This document shows, piece after piece, positions 31,331 through 42,535 of a DNA stretch of 64,000 bases. Below the pieces are notes generated by a model. The model saw nothing but the letters and a program-made list of their open reading frames with translations, made no database searches and was not told the DNA's origin. Each line of letters starts with the position of its first letter. Position 1 is the first letter of the stretch. The position numbers and the translations under genes were made by a program. The stretch covers positions 35,579,425 through 35,643,424 of the forward strand of contig CAIIXF020000010.1 in assembly GCA_903813345.2 (NCBI GenBank), given 5' to 3'. This stretch comes from Owenia fusiformis. Its lineage: Eukaryota; Annelida; Polychaeta; Sabellida; Oweniidae.

Positions 31331-32340
31331 TTCCTGCACCTTACCTCAGTGAAATGATGGTGAATAATAACTGAATATTCATGTTTTTAACACAAATATT
31401 CATGGTTAGAAATACATGAATATGCTTTGAACGGGTATAATGAAGTATAATTATTCACGAATAATCATGTATTTGATATGAACAACAATTGAAACAACTT
31501 ATGTTATTCATCATTATTCTGAACTTTGATATGAAGAATGTTCTGGAATATTCTTATTCCTCATTATTTTTGAGAGCAATAATCCCCATGTAAAGCCCAC
31601 TTATATATTCATCATTTTACTGAATAATAATGAGACAGTATTTCATCTTTATTAACATGTAATATTTACAGTATTTTATGGTCAAGTACCATCAAACAAC
31701 ATTTTAATTTCACTGTTCCTGAATATTACTCATTGTGAACCAACAAAAATTGAGAATTATCAAGCATTATATGTCATTTTTGTATTCTTCATGTGTAGAA
31801 TAGTCAGTCATTAAGTGTTCATGAATATTCATTTATTTGTTTTGAACAACAAATGAAACACCAAGTGATGCCAAAGCAAAGCTACAGAACATAACATAGT
31901 TTGCAATGGTGCTACTTTCTTTTGGCAATAAAGAAGTATAAGGTATAATAACCATGGTATCATGGTTAAAGTTAAAGTTCAAGGCCGAATTTCGACAATT
32001 TAAGCAATATGAGTCAAGAAAATAGTCTTACCTTTCTATTAGGATGGGTTCAGGTGCCAAAAATAACTGATCCATGGATATATATCATTTTGAAATTTGG
32101 ATGCAAGAAATATTTTTTCGGAGCCATGTTTTTTTTACGACTCATAACAGGAAATAGATTATCTAAATGAAAACTGAATTTACATCATCAATCCTGGTTT
32201 TGACTTAAAAATTTACCGAAATAGATATTTAAATATTATTAAAATGATTATTGGCTATTTTTTTTATTAATCTTATGCAGTGATTCGACTGTCTTTTAAG
32301 ATTTATAACATAGCTTTAGAATTACAGTGATATTTCATCA
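31331..32340. other. AT-rich spacer with ATTCATGAATA-type motifs
   Basis: 31360-31860 is filled with repeated TGAATATTCATG, AATAATCATG and ATTATTCATC words in both orientations, probably a decayed palindromic element. No coding region seen. Confidence 0.4.
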
Positions 32341-32344
32341 TGCC

Positions 32345-32428
32345 AGTCTGGCCTAATGGAGAAAGGCGCAGTACTAAGGTTTTGATGATTGAATCCAGCT
32401 GTCGGTGGTTCGATTCCCGGTCGAGACT
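32345..32428 (+). repeat. tRNA-like SINE or tRNA pseudogene
   Basis: TGGCCTAATGG (32349-32359) fits the pol III A box and GGTTCGATTCC (32407-32417) is a perfect B box. AGTCT at the start pairs with AGACT at the end as a partial acceptor stem, and GCC/GGC can form the D stem. A run of nine T (32432-32440) follows as a pol III terminator. The anticodon region is too long and does not fold cleanly, so a working tRNA is unlikely. Confidence 0.5.
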
Positions 32429-32540
32429 AAGTTTTTTTTTCTTTTTTATATATCTCTCAGACACAATTTTTTTTAAAAATCTCTTTTTATACAACATATA
32501 GTCATATCTATTACTTTTTGAGGTTTTAGACATGTTTAAA

Positions 32541-33160
32541 CATGGTGTGACTCCCGGCCAAGTTTGGCCCTGAGAGGCTTTGCTAGTATAGCATTGCCGG
32601 GAGGTGCAAGTGAAAGTGTAATGTGTGTATTAACTTGAAGTTGACCCCTGTGTATTGTTACCCCTGTGTATTGTTACCCCTGTGTTTTGTTTCCTTTAGT
32701 TAGTTTGAAGTTTATGAAAATATTTAAGAGGCTAAATAGTGTTTTTCAGATTGACTTTCGGCATTGAAATACAGCTTGAAATTATGTTCTGCTGATGGAT
32801 GAATTACCATCATATCGCTGGGCCCTGCAATAGGTGGCGCCATCTCCATCAGGACTGCAAAATTAGCCATATAGTAAAATGACAATAGAAAAGCACTTTC
32901 CAAGGAAGTGGGGTGAAATGAAATTGTTTAAATATAGCTTACTGAAAATAGCAGAGGCTTGTAGAATTAACATGACACATGGGAAACACATGGATGTAAG
33001 TTGAGTACAAATGACAGCACTCAAGGCTCACATAAGTAAAGTATGAGTACTCTGGCATTTTAAAAACCCCTAGGCAGGCAAACGACCGCATCAAAATGTA
33101 CACACATAGGCATGTGCAGCATACAAATCATATGCATGGGGTCTGAATAATTATGAAAGT
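32541..33160. other. Spacer with hairpin and short tandem repeat
   Basis: CTCCCGGC (from 32550) and GCCGGGAG (ending 32603) can form a stem about 54 bases long overall. 32641-32690 holds a 17-base unit (GTTACCCCTGTGTATT) repeated about three times. No ORF. Confidence 0.35.
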
Positions 33161-33985
33161 TGGAAAATACTGGGTTAAAATACTCATATTTACATCTACT
33201 CACTGGAGTCTGATGAAAATTACGTCACCAGTTATAAAAGTGGGGAAAAACCACTTCATGAATTAAATTATGCTGCATAGTGGGGAAATACCACAGATTA
33301 TATTCTTAGATATAGAGATATGCCCAAAATATTGGCTATTGAGGGCATAATAATTTGGACCCGGGAGAAAATATTCTTTCCCCGGGAGCCGGGAGAAAAA
33401 ATATTTTCACATTTTAGTTTATCTCCTTGATTCTCACAGAAAAGTACATAAAATGAATTTATATCAACATATATACATGTATTCAATTGTTATTTACATC
33501 CCTCCCCCATAGTTGACAAATTTTCTCTTACATTTTATCACAATCTCTGAGCTATAACAAAAATGTCTTATTCAAATTTTCTCGGCACAAAAACTTTTAC
33601 CTTACAAGATCCGGCCTTGCGCATGCGTCAAATCCTTATTAGGCAAGAGCTGATTTTGCGCGTGCTTCATAGTTTTATCTGACGTCATTAATGGCGGCGC
33701 CCATGAAAAGTTGACAAAACTTTGAAAATATGACAATCACCATGAAATACCTACAAAATACTCAATATTGCGTAAGATTATACATGCATAGAGATAAAGG
33801 AAGCTTTAAAATAAAGAAATATTCTAAAAACGGTGATTAAAAAGATCGCTAACAGTTGAAATGGCAACTAAATTATCGCATTGAAAATTGCTAGAAATAT
33901 TTCTGAACGGAAACGAAGGTAAGTGAAGGAAAGAAATGTAGAAACGATGTTTAAATATAAATTATGAATTCCCACAAACACTACA
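33161..33985 (-). repeat. LTR-like direct repeat, copy A
   Basis: This 825-bp segment is about 97% identical by eye to 34504-35330. Read on the minus strand it starts TGTAGTGTTTGTGGG and ends ...CAGTATTTTCCA, that is TG...CA. The sequence just before that start on the minus strand is a purine-rich TTTTTTATGGGGGGAGTAG tract, as expected for the polypurine tract before a 3' LTR. The overlapping 62-residue ORF is not coding. Confidence 0.65.
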
Positions 33986-34503
33986 CTACTCCCCCCATAA
34001 AAAAATACTTTGTCCTGAATTTAATTGCTCTTTACTTGTTACTACCTAAATTTTGTCTCATCATTGTTGGAATTTGTTGGTTTGTTGTCCTCATTTGTCG
34101 GATAGGGTTCCAAATGCTTGGTCCAGTATCTATTTTGCCCTGACTTCAAGCATGTTGCACTGTATTCCCTTACCCCTTGTATCTGGGGTGTCTCTACTGG
34201 CGATTCTTTCGGGGATAAGGGTATGTGACATCCGCCACGAAATGTCACATTTGCCTTCTTGAAATGTTACACTCTCCTCTCTCCTCACCCCTGGAATGAT
34301 ATTGACCTTGCGGTCTGGCTGAGATCTGGCTTTTCTTCTCAGATTGGCCATTTCTTTGGCTTTCATAGTATTTACAGGCTCGGAGGTTGGAAGGAGGCCA
34401 AAAAGCCGTGGGTCCAGTAAAAACTGCTCCCAGGCTTGAGTGGAGATTTTCTCTCAAGGGGAATGAGTTTCCAGCTGGGACGGGCCTGTTTGAGACCTTC
34501 CTT
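33986..34503 (-). mobile_element. Short interior between LTR-like repeats
   Basis: Only 518 bp separate the two repeats. On the minus strand several overlapping short frames occur (for example PVETPQIQGVREYSATCLKS, RYWTKHLEPYPTNEDNKP) but no gag, RT or integrase motif. I see no clear primer-binding site and no matching target duplication. It may be a non-autonomous, internally deleted LTR element or the product of recombination between elements. Confidence 0.5.
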
Positions 34504-35330
34504 TGGAGAATACTGGGTTAAAATACTCATATTTACAACTACTCACTGAAGTCTGATGAAAATTACGTCACCAGTTATAAAAGTGGGGAAAAACCACTTC
34601 ATGAATTAAATTATGCTGCATAGTGGGGAAATACCACAGTTTATATTCTTAGATATAGAGATATGCCCAAAATATTGGCTATTGAGGGCATAATAATTTG
34701 GACCCAGGAGAAAATATTCTTTCCCCGGGAGGCGGGAGAAATAATATTTTCACATTTTAGTTTATCTCCTTGATTCTCACAGAAAAGTACATAAAATGAA
34801 TTTATATCAACATATATACATGTATTCAAATGTTATTTACATCCCTCCCCCATAGTTGACAAATTTTCTCTTACATTTTATCACAATCTCTGAGCTATTA
34901 CAAAAACGTCTTATTCAAATTTTCCTGGCACAAAAACTTTTTTATCTTACAAGATCCGGCCTTGTGCATGCGTCAAATCCTTATTGGGCAAGAGCTGGCT
35001 TTGCGCATGCTTCATAGTTTTATCTGACGTCATTAATGGCGGCGCCCATGAAAAGTTAACAAAAGTTTGAAAATATGACAATCACCATGAAATACCTACA
35101 AAATACTCAATATTGCGTAAGATTATACATGCATAGAGATAAAGGAAGCTTTAAAATAAAGAAATATTCTAAAAACGGTGATTAAAAAGATCGCTAACAG
35201 TTGAAATGGTTACTAAATTATCGCACTGAAAATTGCTAGAAATATTTCTGAACGGAAACGAAGGTAAGTGAAGGAAAGAAATGTAGAAACGATGTTTAAA
35301 TATAAATTATGAATTCCCACAAACACTACA
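34504..35330 (-). repeat. LTR-like direct repeat, copy B
   Basis: Partner of 33161-33985, with scattered substitutions and small indels. Its right boundary at 35330 falls inside the BEN-domain exon: the exon frame ends within two codons of the LTR start, so the insertion truncated it. Confidence 0.65.
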
Positions 35331-35651
35331 CTATGTTTTGTAGCTTCGCTTTAGCATCGCTTGGTTTTATCATGCAATGTCGCTCCACAGATCCTATGAT
35401 CAAGGAGACCTTTCTTTGGTCCAGCGGTGGCCTTGACATAGAACTACGACTTGATTTTTTGCCCGACACGCTTTTATCTATCAACTCCTGTTCCGTAAAG
35501 AAGTGGTAAGCCAATGTTTTCACAGCAGTGTGGGGGTCCTTAGATGTGTGCTTTATAAGGTTATTCGCCTCATCAGAGTCAAAAGACACTATCCAAGTGA
35601 TCATCTTATGTTCTAGTTCTTTTATTCTTTTCTTTAGCTTCTTTACACTGA
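35331..35651 (-). pseudogene. Coiled-coil plus BEN-domain exon, cut by LTR
   Basis: After an acceptor (AATTTCAG) the exon encodes VKKLKKRIKELEHKM, a short coiled coil, and then AVKTLAYHFFTEQELIDKSV, SGKKSS and PPLDQRKVSLIIGSVERHC. The L...FT..EL...S..GK....LD..KV..I order is that of a BEN domain, which binds DNA or chromatin partners in metazoan and transposon-encoded proteins. The frame ends at the LTR boundary, so the last helix is missing. Confidence 0.65.
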
Positions 35652-36015
35652 AATTATATCACCAAATATAAATTGATATTAAACCTTAAGTATATTCATG
35701 GGCATTCATGCTGTTGTGTGAATTTTTGAGATGCTGTGAATTTCAAAGAATTTGGATGAATAGGATTTCTTTCCATTCCAGTATATTCATGGGTATTTAT
35801 GAAATTATTTTATGGAAATAATCCAATCTAAGATTGGTGTGTCCAGTATGTATGAGTGTATTGTCCCAGAATTGTCTGTCTCTGTAGCCTATAACTGATT
35901 ACTGAAACATTTTATTGAACGAAGAGGTGCTCAATAGGATTCTGAATGATGGTAATTAATTAAAGAAACCATCATCCATCACCTTGGTTGGCTTTAAGGG
36001 CTGTGTTTAGGGTCC

Positions 36016-36750
36016 TTATCTCCTGAGAAATCTACCTTTTGTCATTGTGATTTTCAGCTTGGCCAAGTTCATCTTTTGACTTCTTTTGGCCACTGCAACC
36101 CTGTAGGTTCTTAATTTCTTCACAAACTCCCAGAGTTTCTCTTTTCCTAATTTGTTGGTCAAATCATTAGCTATCCTTTTGTTGATAACATGACATGACA
36201 CTAACCCTGGTAAATCATTTTGCCAAGTGGTATGTTCAAGTAGTATGGGACAAAACTTGATCAAAAGGAATATTTCATAGGGGTTTTTCAAATTACATTG
36301 TTCAAATGATTGGAAAGTTATAAAGTTGCCCTTTGCCTTTCTTAATAAAGTTTTCAGTCTTTTTTATTTAATTTAAAGTTCTTTTGGAGTCCAAAATTGA
36401 ATATATCTTTGGAAGCTTGGCACTTCGTGTGCATTTTTTGTAGTGTTACAAAATATACAGCAGTAACTGCCATGTGCTTCTCAAAGGAGGTAGAGAAATA
36501 TAGGAAACAATAGTCTCTATTGATTTCATCTGAGAACAGTTTAATAATGTTGATAATCTGACAAGGGTTTAGGTTCTCTAGATTGTACACGTGTAAACAA
36601 ATTTTAAAACTCCCTTGACCAACATCTGCTCCAGGAAATATTCTTAGTGAAAGTTTTGTTTCTAAATAAAAGGCAACTCGTTGGTGAATATGGTAATATC
36701 TATCACATACTGTTGCTAATAAACTTGCTCAACAAATGTTTCACCTTTAG
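36016..36750 (-). CDS. Unrecognised coding stretch in two frames
   Basis: From about 36740 to 36354 an open frame encodes ATVCDRYYHIHQRVAFYLET, LSLRIFPGADVGQGSFKICL and LNPCQIINIIKLFSDEINRD; it ends KNFKLNKKD. A second frame at 36291-36016 (PYEIFLLIKFCPILLEHTTW, KEKLWEFVKKLRTYRVAVAK) follows. Amino-acid composition looks protein-like, and GQGSFKICL is reminiscent of uncharacterised transposon proteins, but I cannot assign a family. It lies just upstream, on the same strand, of the BEN-domain exon and may be part of the same element. Confidence 0.4.
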
Positions 36751-39378
36751 ATGGTTACTAATACTCTTTTTATTTTAGTGAGTGTATACTTGAGAGACGT
36801 CATCCATCTGTTTCATTAATACCTATAAATATATTTATTTTGCCAAAAATAAATCATTTCAAATGAAATTGCAGCAACAGCTGATAACAAATTGATTATT
36901 CATTATTTGCCGTATTTAGAAAACCCATTCAATTGTTATTTTAATCTATTGTGTAACATGTTTTTTTAATTTTATCTTGTACAAACAATGATGACATATA
37001 GTCATAATGACATGCAAGCCATGTTTTTTATTAAACTTAATAGGAAACAATAAGACATCGGATACAGTGGTATAGGCATCACAACATCCCAAAGGATGGT
37101 GAGTTTTGTGTTGAATGAATTTGGGGAGTTTTATATGCATTTCGCTTATGTCTTCATCTTAAAACCTCACTTTGACAGATGTAATATGTTTACATCTCCA
37201 ATTTCTCAGGTTGAAAGAATTGAGATCTAATTGATTTGGCCTTTTTCCTGTATCATTCTGATTTAAGTAGGCAATTATAACCGGTAAAAAAATGAAACCA
37301 TATTTTAATTTAAAAGATATACATGTCTTTGAATGAATATAATGTGTTGTATCTGAGTCACTAATTTTTATGTTCATTTAATTTGGGTTCCTTATATAGA
37401 TTTAGATTTATTTATTTAGATTTATTTATTCCTCTTCACCCAGTTAAGGGTATCCGAGTCTCAAGTGCAAATTACCTTATATCACATTAGTATCATAATT
37501 TTGAAATTTTCATCACAATAATAACCAATCTCAGTGTTCTCCCCAAGATTTTTTCCCAACAAAATTTTGTTAACCTAAAAAAAACTCAAAAAATTTGGTG
37601 CTCGCTCGCTCTTCACAAAATCATTCAAACATAAGCATTAACACAATATCACTTATTAGTTGGAATAAAACATCTTTATTTCAGTCTTCAATGCATACAG
37701 AAATGAAAGGATTGCAAGTGGTGAGGCTAACCCAAGTAAAACATATACTATTCATAAGTACCATAAATACAGGACTGCTTTAAGATGATATTCAATAAGA
37801 TGAATATTAATAAGATAATGAGATAAAAGTCAATAAATTGTTAAAATGAACAATTCATAGAATGATTTTATGACGTCAATTTAGTGAAAACCCATTAATG
37901 ACACCCTTGATTTGATTACTTGTAATTTTATTGTTATTGAAGTAAAATAAAAACAAAAAATTTCCAATGTTGGAAATTCCCTCTAGTTTATGTGTGCTAA
38001 ATTTAATAACAAATAGTCAAGGATAGAGTGTTCAAATCACGGGTCAAAGTTATTATCAAAAACTTGTGTGGGGTACTATTTTGTGTTTATAGATCTAATC
38101 TAAGCTTACGACTTACAGTATTTCTTGTCAAATCGTCTCACTCCTCTCTGCATGACAGGAATGTACAAACAATAATAAATTAGATATATGATATCAGCTG
38201 TATGATATATAGACTAAGAATGAGAAAAAGAGATAAACAGTTTAAGTTTTCAGACGATTACGAGTTTGAAATGATTCCTGGATCGAGACTATAAATAGTC
38301 TCGTAAATTTTGCGCAAAAATATCAAATGGGAATTGTGTATGCACAACCGAATTGATTCTCACTTATCTTATTATTGTAACGAAAATAAATCTGCGCAAG
38401 GTTACATCCAGGTAAGTGTGTGTTATTCTTCAATCAGTTCTATTTTGCGCAAGACCACAAGTTGTTTAATTTTATTTCTCGCGTAAACTTCACATCAAGA
38501 TGGCGGAATAAACAAATTCTGGTAAATTTAGATTTTTATTTTTTGTTCAATCTTTTCTCCATTTCAAAGTGATATTCAATCATTAAGGATGAAAAAATGG
38601 TACTCAGTAGTTGACCAAACTTTTATTACAGAAATATTTAGGCAAAAATTTAATTCTTAAATGCTGAAAAGATGAACATTCCATAATAAATGGTATTCAT
38701 CTCCCAACTTATCTGATACACATAAATTACAAAATCTATTCTAGATGGGCTGCGTGCTAAAAAATAACATATGCTGGGCTTAAGTATATTTTTTCTGCCT
38801 TATCCCCTTTTGTAATCCTGGATATGAAATAATGGCCGACTACATCCACATTCACTAGGGTTTTAGATGGAGTAAGTGGATGGACTGGAATGGACACAAG
38901 GGGAATAATGTTTTGTTGAAGCTGTGCCATCTGTGGCTGTAGGTGTCATTTTAGGAGATATGAATAGAGACATTAGGAGAAAACCCCTTCTAGTCTAATT
39001 GTGTACTGAATTGTCCTTCACATGGTAAGCTAGACTGAGCTATCAGACTTTTAAATCTGCCTAATAAAGAACATAAAACGTTAATCACTGCAAAAGTGGG
39101 AAAACTAAAATAATTACAATGAATGGTATAAAAGCCTAAACTGAAGCCTCTTTGGTCGCTGAATGGCCAAATGAACAAAAGAAAAAAATGATGGGCACAT
39201 CTTAGCTGACGTTAAGACAAATTACCCAAATTCTGGCTCTATTGCACCAAAATCTGTCAATAGGTCTAGGTTATTTATGTTGGTTTATCTCAGAATACTT
39301 CCTCCCTCACTTAAGATAAAAATTATCACGTTTTTGCGTTTGAGAAAACATATCAGACTATCTTAAATAGCTTCAAAT
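36751..39378. other. Spacer with one hAT-like end
   Basis: No supported gene. CAGTGTTCTCCCCAAGATTT at 37532 looks like a hAT terminal repeat, followed by a low-complexity A-rich tract; the other end was not found. GAGACTATAAATAGTCTC (38286-38303) is a perfect short palindrome. The ~38400-38520 stretch contains GTAAGTGTG and ATGGCGG, a possible promoter or first exon. Confidence 0.35.
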
Positions 39379-39830
39379 AAATGTGCTCTACCCCTTTATT
39401 TTCAAAAGTATGAAATATTGTTCAAGTTTATATAGTTTTTTTTTATTTGAGAATAATTAGTTGTTAGAGCGTATGTATAGTGGCAATTCGTGCAAGGTAA
39501 GATTTCAAAATATCTGTTGCGTTTGTCCACAAATGACCTTCTCCCTTGATGACCCACATATAAATGGAGATTGATCAAATAAAAAAAAGTATGAAACAAA
39601 TGACAAGATTATATACAGGGTGTCAAATAAATGTGCTCTACCCCTTTGTTTTCAAAAGTATGAAATATTTTGCAAATTTATATAGTTTTATTTAAGAATA
39701 ATTAGTTTTTAGAGTGTAACAAGTTTCTCGTCCATACCTAAATAAAAAAAACTTTTTTCGCATTTCTTTTAAAGGTATGTATAGTGTCAATTTGTGCAGG
39801 GTCGGATTTCAGAATATCTGTTGCGTCAAA
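39379..39830. repeat. Two direct repeats next to the mariner relic
   Basis: ATGTGCTCTACCCCTTTRTTTTC... at 39381-39520 recurs at 39630-39830 with an insertion. The phrase CACAAATGACCTTCTCCCTTGATGACCCAC, here at 39527, matches 40131-40152, so parts of the neighbouring transposase gene were duplicated. Confidence 0.55.
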
Positions 39831-39839
39831 TACATTTTA

Positions 39840-40490
39840 AGAGCTTTGCTCTTGGAAACGTACTTCAATCAGGTTTTGTTCTAGGATATCTACACTGCCT
39901 TTAAGGATAGCTGCTATATGCTAGACTCCCTTGTGGTCTGGACTTTTCGCGGAGTATTTTTTTTCATTTCCGAAAAAAGTTGTTATTTGATGACTTTAAG
40001 AGTTGCTGTGTCTCAAGAGCCTTCATGCATGGTGCTCTATCATGTAAAAGTGTAACTTCAGACAGTTCCTGAACATTTTCATGGTTTCGAGCATGCAGCA
40101 CATTTCGAAAAATATTTACCTTCCCACAAATGACCTTCTTCCTTGATGACCCACGTAAGGTGTTTTTACGTAAAAAGCAGGAAAATTCCAATATACTGGG
40201 GATGAGCTATTTGCTCATGAACAAACAAATCTTTTACATCCTTTCTATTCAATGCCCAAAGTCATTTTGAAAGGTTTCCTTATAGAATATACAAAAAATC
40301 ATCAGATAATTGGAAAGAAAAGAAATTCCATCACTCTCCTGGAAATGTCCCTCATATTGTCATACTCTCTGGTCTGTACCTTGGCAGATGTAGACACCAT
40401 GTAGAGAATGCAGCGAGTACTGAATCTCATTTTCCACCACTGAGGAGTTGGAAGATCCCTCACACAAGATGGAAAAAAACTTCACATCTG
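39840..40490 (-). pseudogene. mariner/Tc1-like transposase relic
   Basis: On the minus strand 40480-40290 gives VRDLPTPQWWKMRFSTRCIL and VQTREYDNMRDISRRVMEF. 40191-39964 gives LRGSSRKKVICGKVNIFRNV and then ELSEVTLLHDRAPCMKALET, QQLL. LLHDRAPCMKA matches the second catalytic Asp region of mariner-type DDE enzymes (LxxDNAxxH-like). Frame changes and stops show it is dead. Confidence 0.55.
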
Positions 40491-40499
40491 TCATGGATT

Positions 40500-41980
40500 T
40501 TTCAAATTTTTGTTGTGAGCGATACTTTCAATCATACATACAGCATACAGCTAGCCTGCCATACTGTTCTCGACAAATATACAGAACAGTTTTTTTTACT
40601 TCTGTTGACCATGAAGTTACTACAAATGTGTCCTTTCCCGATCAGATTTATACTTTCTGTTACATTAAGTTTCATCATACAGTTAATCAGTAACTAGTTT
40701 TTGGCACTATGCATCTCAGTACCTAGGCTGAGTGGTAATTTACCAACCAACGTACCATCTCTGATGACTTAATGTAATCATTTATTCAAAAATGCCAGTA
40801 CCTAGGTATGAGCTATCTACACCCCTAAAATGCAATCTGATTTTCGCCGCCGTTTCGGTGCCAAAGGGGACATGCCATTAAGAGGCCATTCTCTGACTTA
40901 GTCATTTTTCAAAAGTGTCAAAATAAAAAAATTCATGAAAAGTTCTTAAAATATTCTGAATAACAAGTTGAATATATATATTTAATGATGGCACAAGCAA
41001 AGGTCTGAAAATTAACATGAAATGAAGGGTTTTGACAGATGCAAAAGATGGTAGATTTGTGATGAAGAAATAGAGTTTTTTGCAGTAACAACACAATTAC
41101 CTCGAAGTTATCCGTTATGAGAGGCTGAGGACTAAACTTGACATAATTTTCAATCTCAGATTATCAGTAGTATCTAACTTAAGCCGGACAGCCACTCAGA
41201 ATGTATATGGAGCCCATAAGATTCATTTTTCTCAATTGAAGTCACTATTTCTGTTTTTAGCTTCAGAGGATAGGAGGTACATGAACATGCTAAGTTTACC
41301 TAGATCACAAGCCTTACCACAAATATAAAGTATATAGGAATAGAGTTGATATGTATGAAAACCTTAAACTTCACATTTTATTGGGGATGGAACTTGTGGA
41401 CCATGTGTATTTCTAACTTCTTCACATGTACATGGATCTAAAATTGTGGCAGCCATCTTGGATTTGTCATATTATGTGGACAGGTTTTGGTTGTGCTGAA
41501 TTTGTTTCAAAATAACATTTCTTGTATACCTTCGATAAGTGAGATAGGCATTTGAAATTAAATACAGATAGTATAGTTGACATTTAATGCAGTAAACAGT
41601 AATACAATTCATTCTTACATAATAAGTGAGTCCAGACAAAAAGTTGTTATTGTGTTAGTTTAACTGGGCATAAATTACACTCATTGGCCTTGGTTTTCTT
41701 AATTGGCTTGGATAAAATGTTGTTCTGTTTATTCAGAAAAGGAGTATAGTTCAATATGCAAATGAATCTCATATTATTTCATCTCAAATATAGAACACAA
41801 AAATATAATAAAAAACAAGTTTCTATTAATTGCAAAAGTTAGCTTCTATGTCATGACTGAGTTTGGGTTCCGCTTCTAGGGAAAAAATATCCATCTGGAA
41901 ATATCATATTGACCATTGCTATATACACTCCATATTTAATCCTCCCAGTAAATAACATTGATATACAGTATATAGAGATT
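40500..41980. other. No supported gene
   Basis: AT-rich sequence with no conserved ORF. 40840-40890 is locally GC-rich (GCCGCCGTTTCGGTGCC) and shares TTTCGGTGCCG-type words with 43650-43720. Confidence 0.4.
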
Positions 41981-42116
41981 ATCCTATATGAGGTTCAGGA
42001 TATTGGGATTATCCCGAGGCCAATGTAATATATCTGCCCGAGGGCCGTAGGTCCCGAGGGAAGATATGTTATATTGGCCAAGGGATAATCCAAATATCCT
42101 GAACCGACTATAGGAT
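41981..42116. repeat. 136-bp palindrome with CCCGAGGG core
   Basis: ATCCTATATGAGGTTCAGGA... to ...GAACCGACTATAGGAT is an inverted repeat centred near 42048 at CCCGAGGGCCGTAGGTCCCG. The core and architecture match the palindrome at 30543-30682. Confidence 0.75.
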
Positions 42117-42535
42117 GATCTGTTTATCCCATTCCAATCACATTGTTCAATTGGCCAAAGTTCAGAAACTTAGCAACAAACCGTGGAATTATTTTAAAAT
42201 ATTCATGTCCAGTTTTGTATTTTTGTCCGTAGCCGGATTTTCCTGTTCAAATCTTTGATTATAAACGGGGCATACTGCTCCTTCCCTTCTTTAAAGCATA
42301 TAACAGATCGCGATTGTCTGCGTTTTTCTCCATTGTCGTTTACAGTATGCGAACGTTACAAAAAAAGGACCAATACGGGAACAGCGATTATGACGTAGCG
42401 GGCAGATATACTATATCTGCCCGCTCGGAGCGGGACGTAAAGCTATATCTGCCCGCTAATGAAAATATAAGTTTTTACAAACCGGCTTTATGTACCCGTA
42501 ACACGTCCAAGTATGGGATAAACAAGTATATATGA
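42117..42535. repeat. Second inverted-repeat unit with nested hairpin
   Basis: CTGTTTATCCCAT (about 42120) and ATGGGATAAACAAG (about 42513) are inverted. Inside, AGCGGGCAGATATACTATAT plus CTGCCCGCT (42397-42425) is a perfect hairpin whose arm recurs at 42445-42457. It adjoins the palindrome at 41981-42116, giving a compound structure. Confidence 0.5.

Noticed and set aside
32345-32428. Functional tRNA gene
   Set aside because: A and B boxes are good, but the anticodon arm and T-stem do not pair properly and the length is wrong.
33298-34829. Paired 62-residue ORFs at 33298 and 34641
   Set aside because: They lie at the same place in both LTR-like repeats, carry no motif and are not separately supported.
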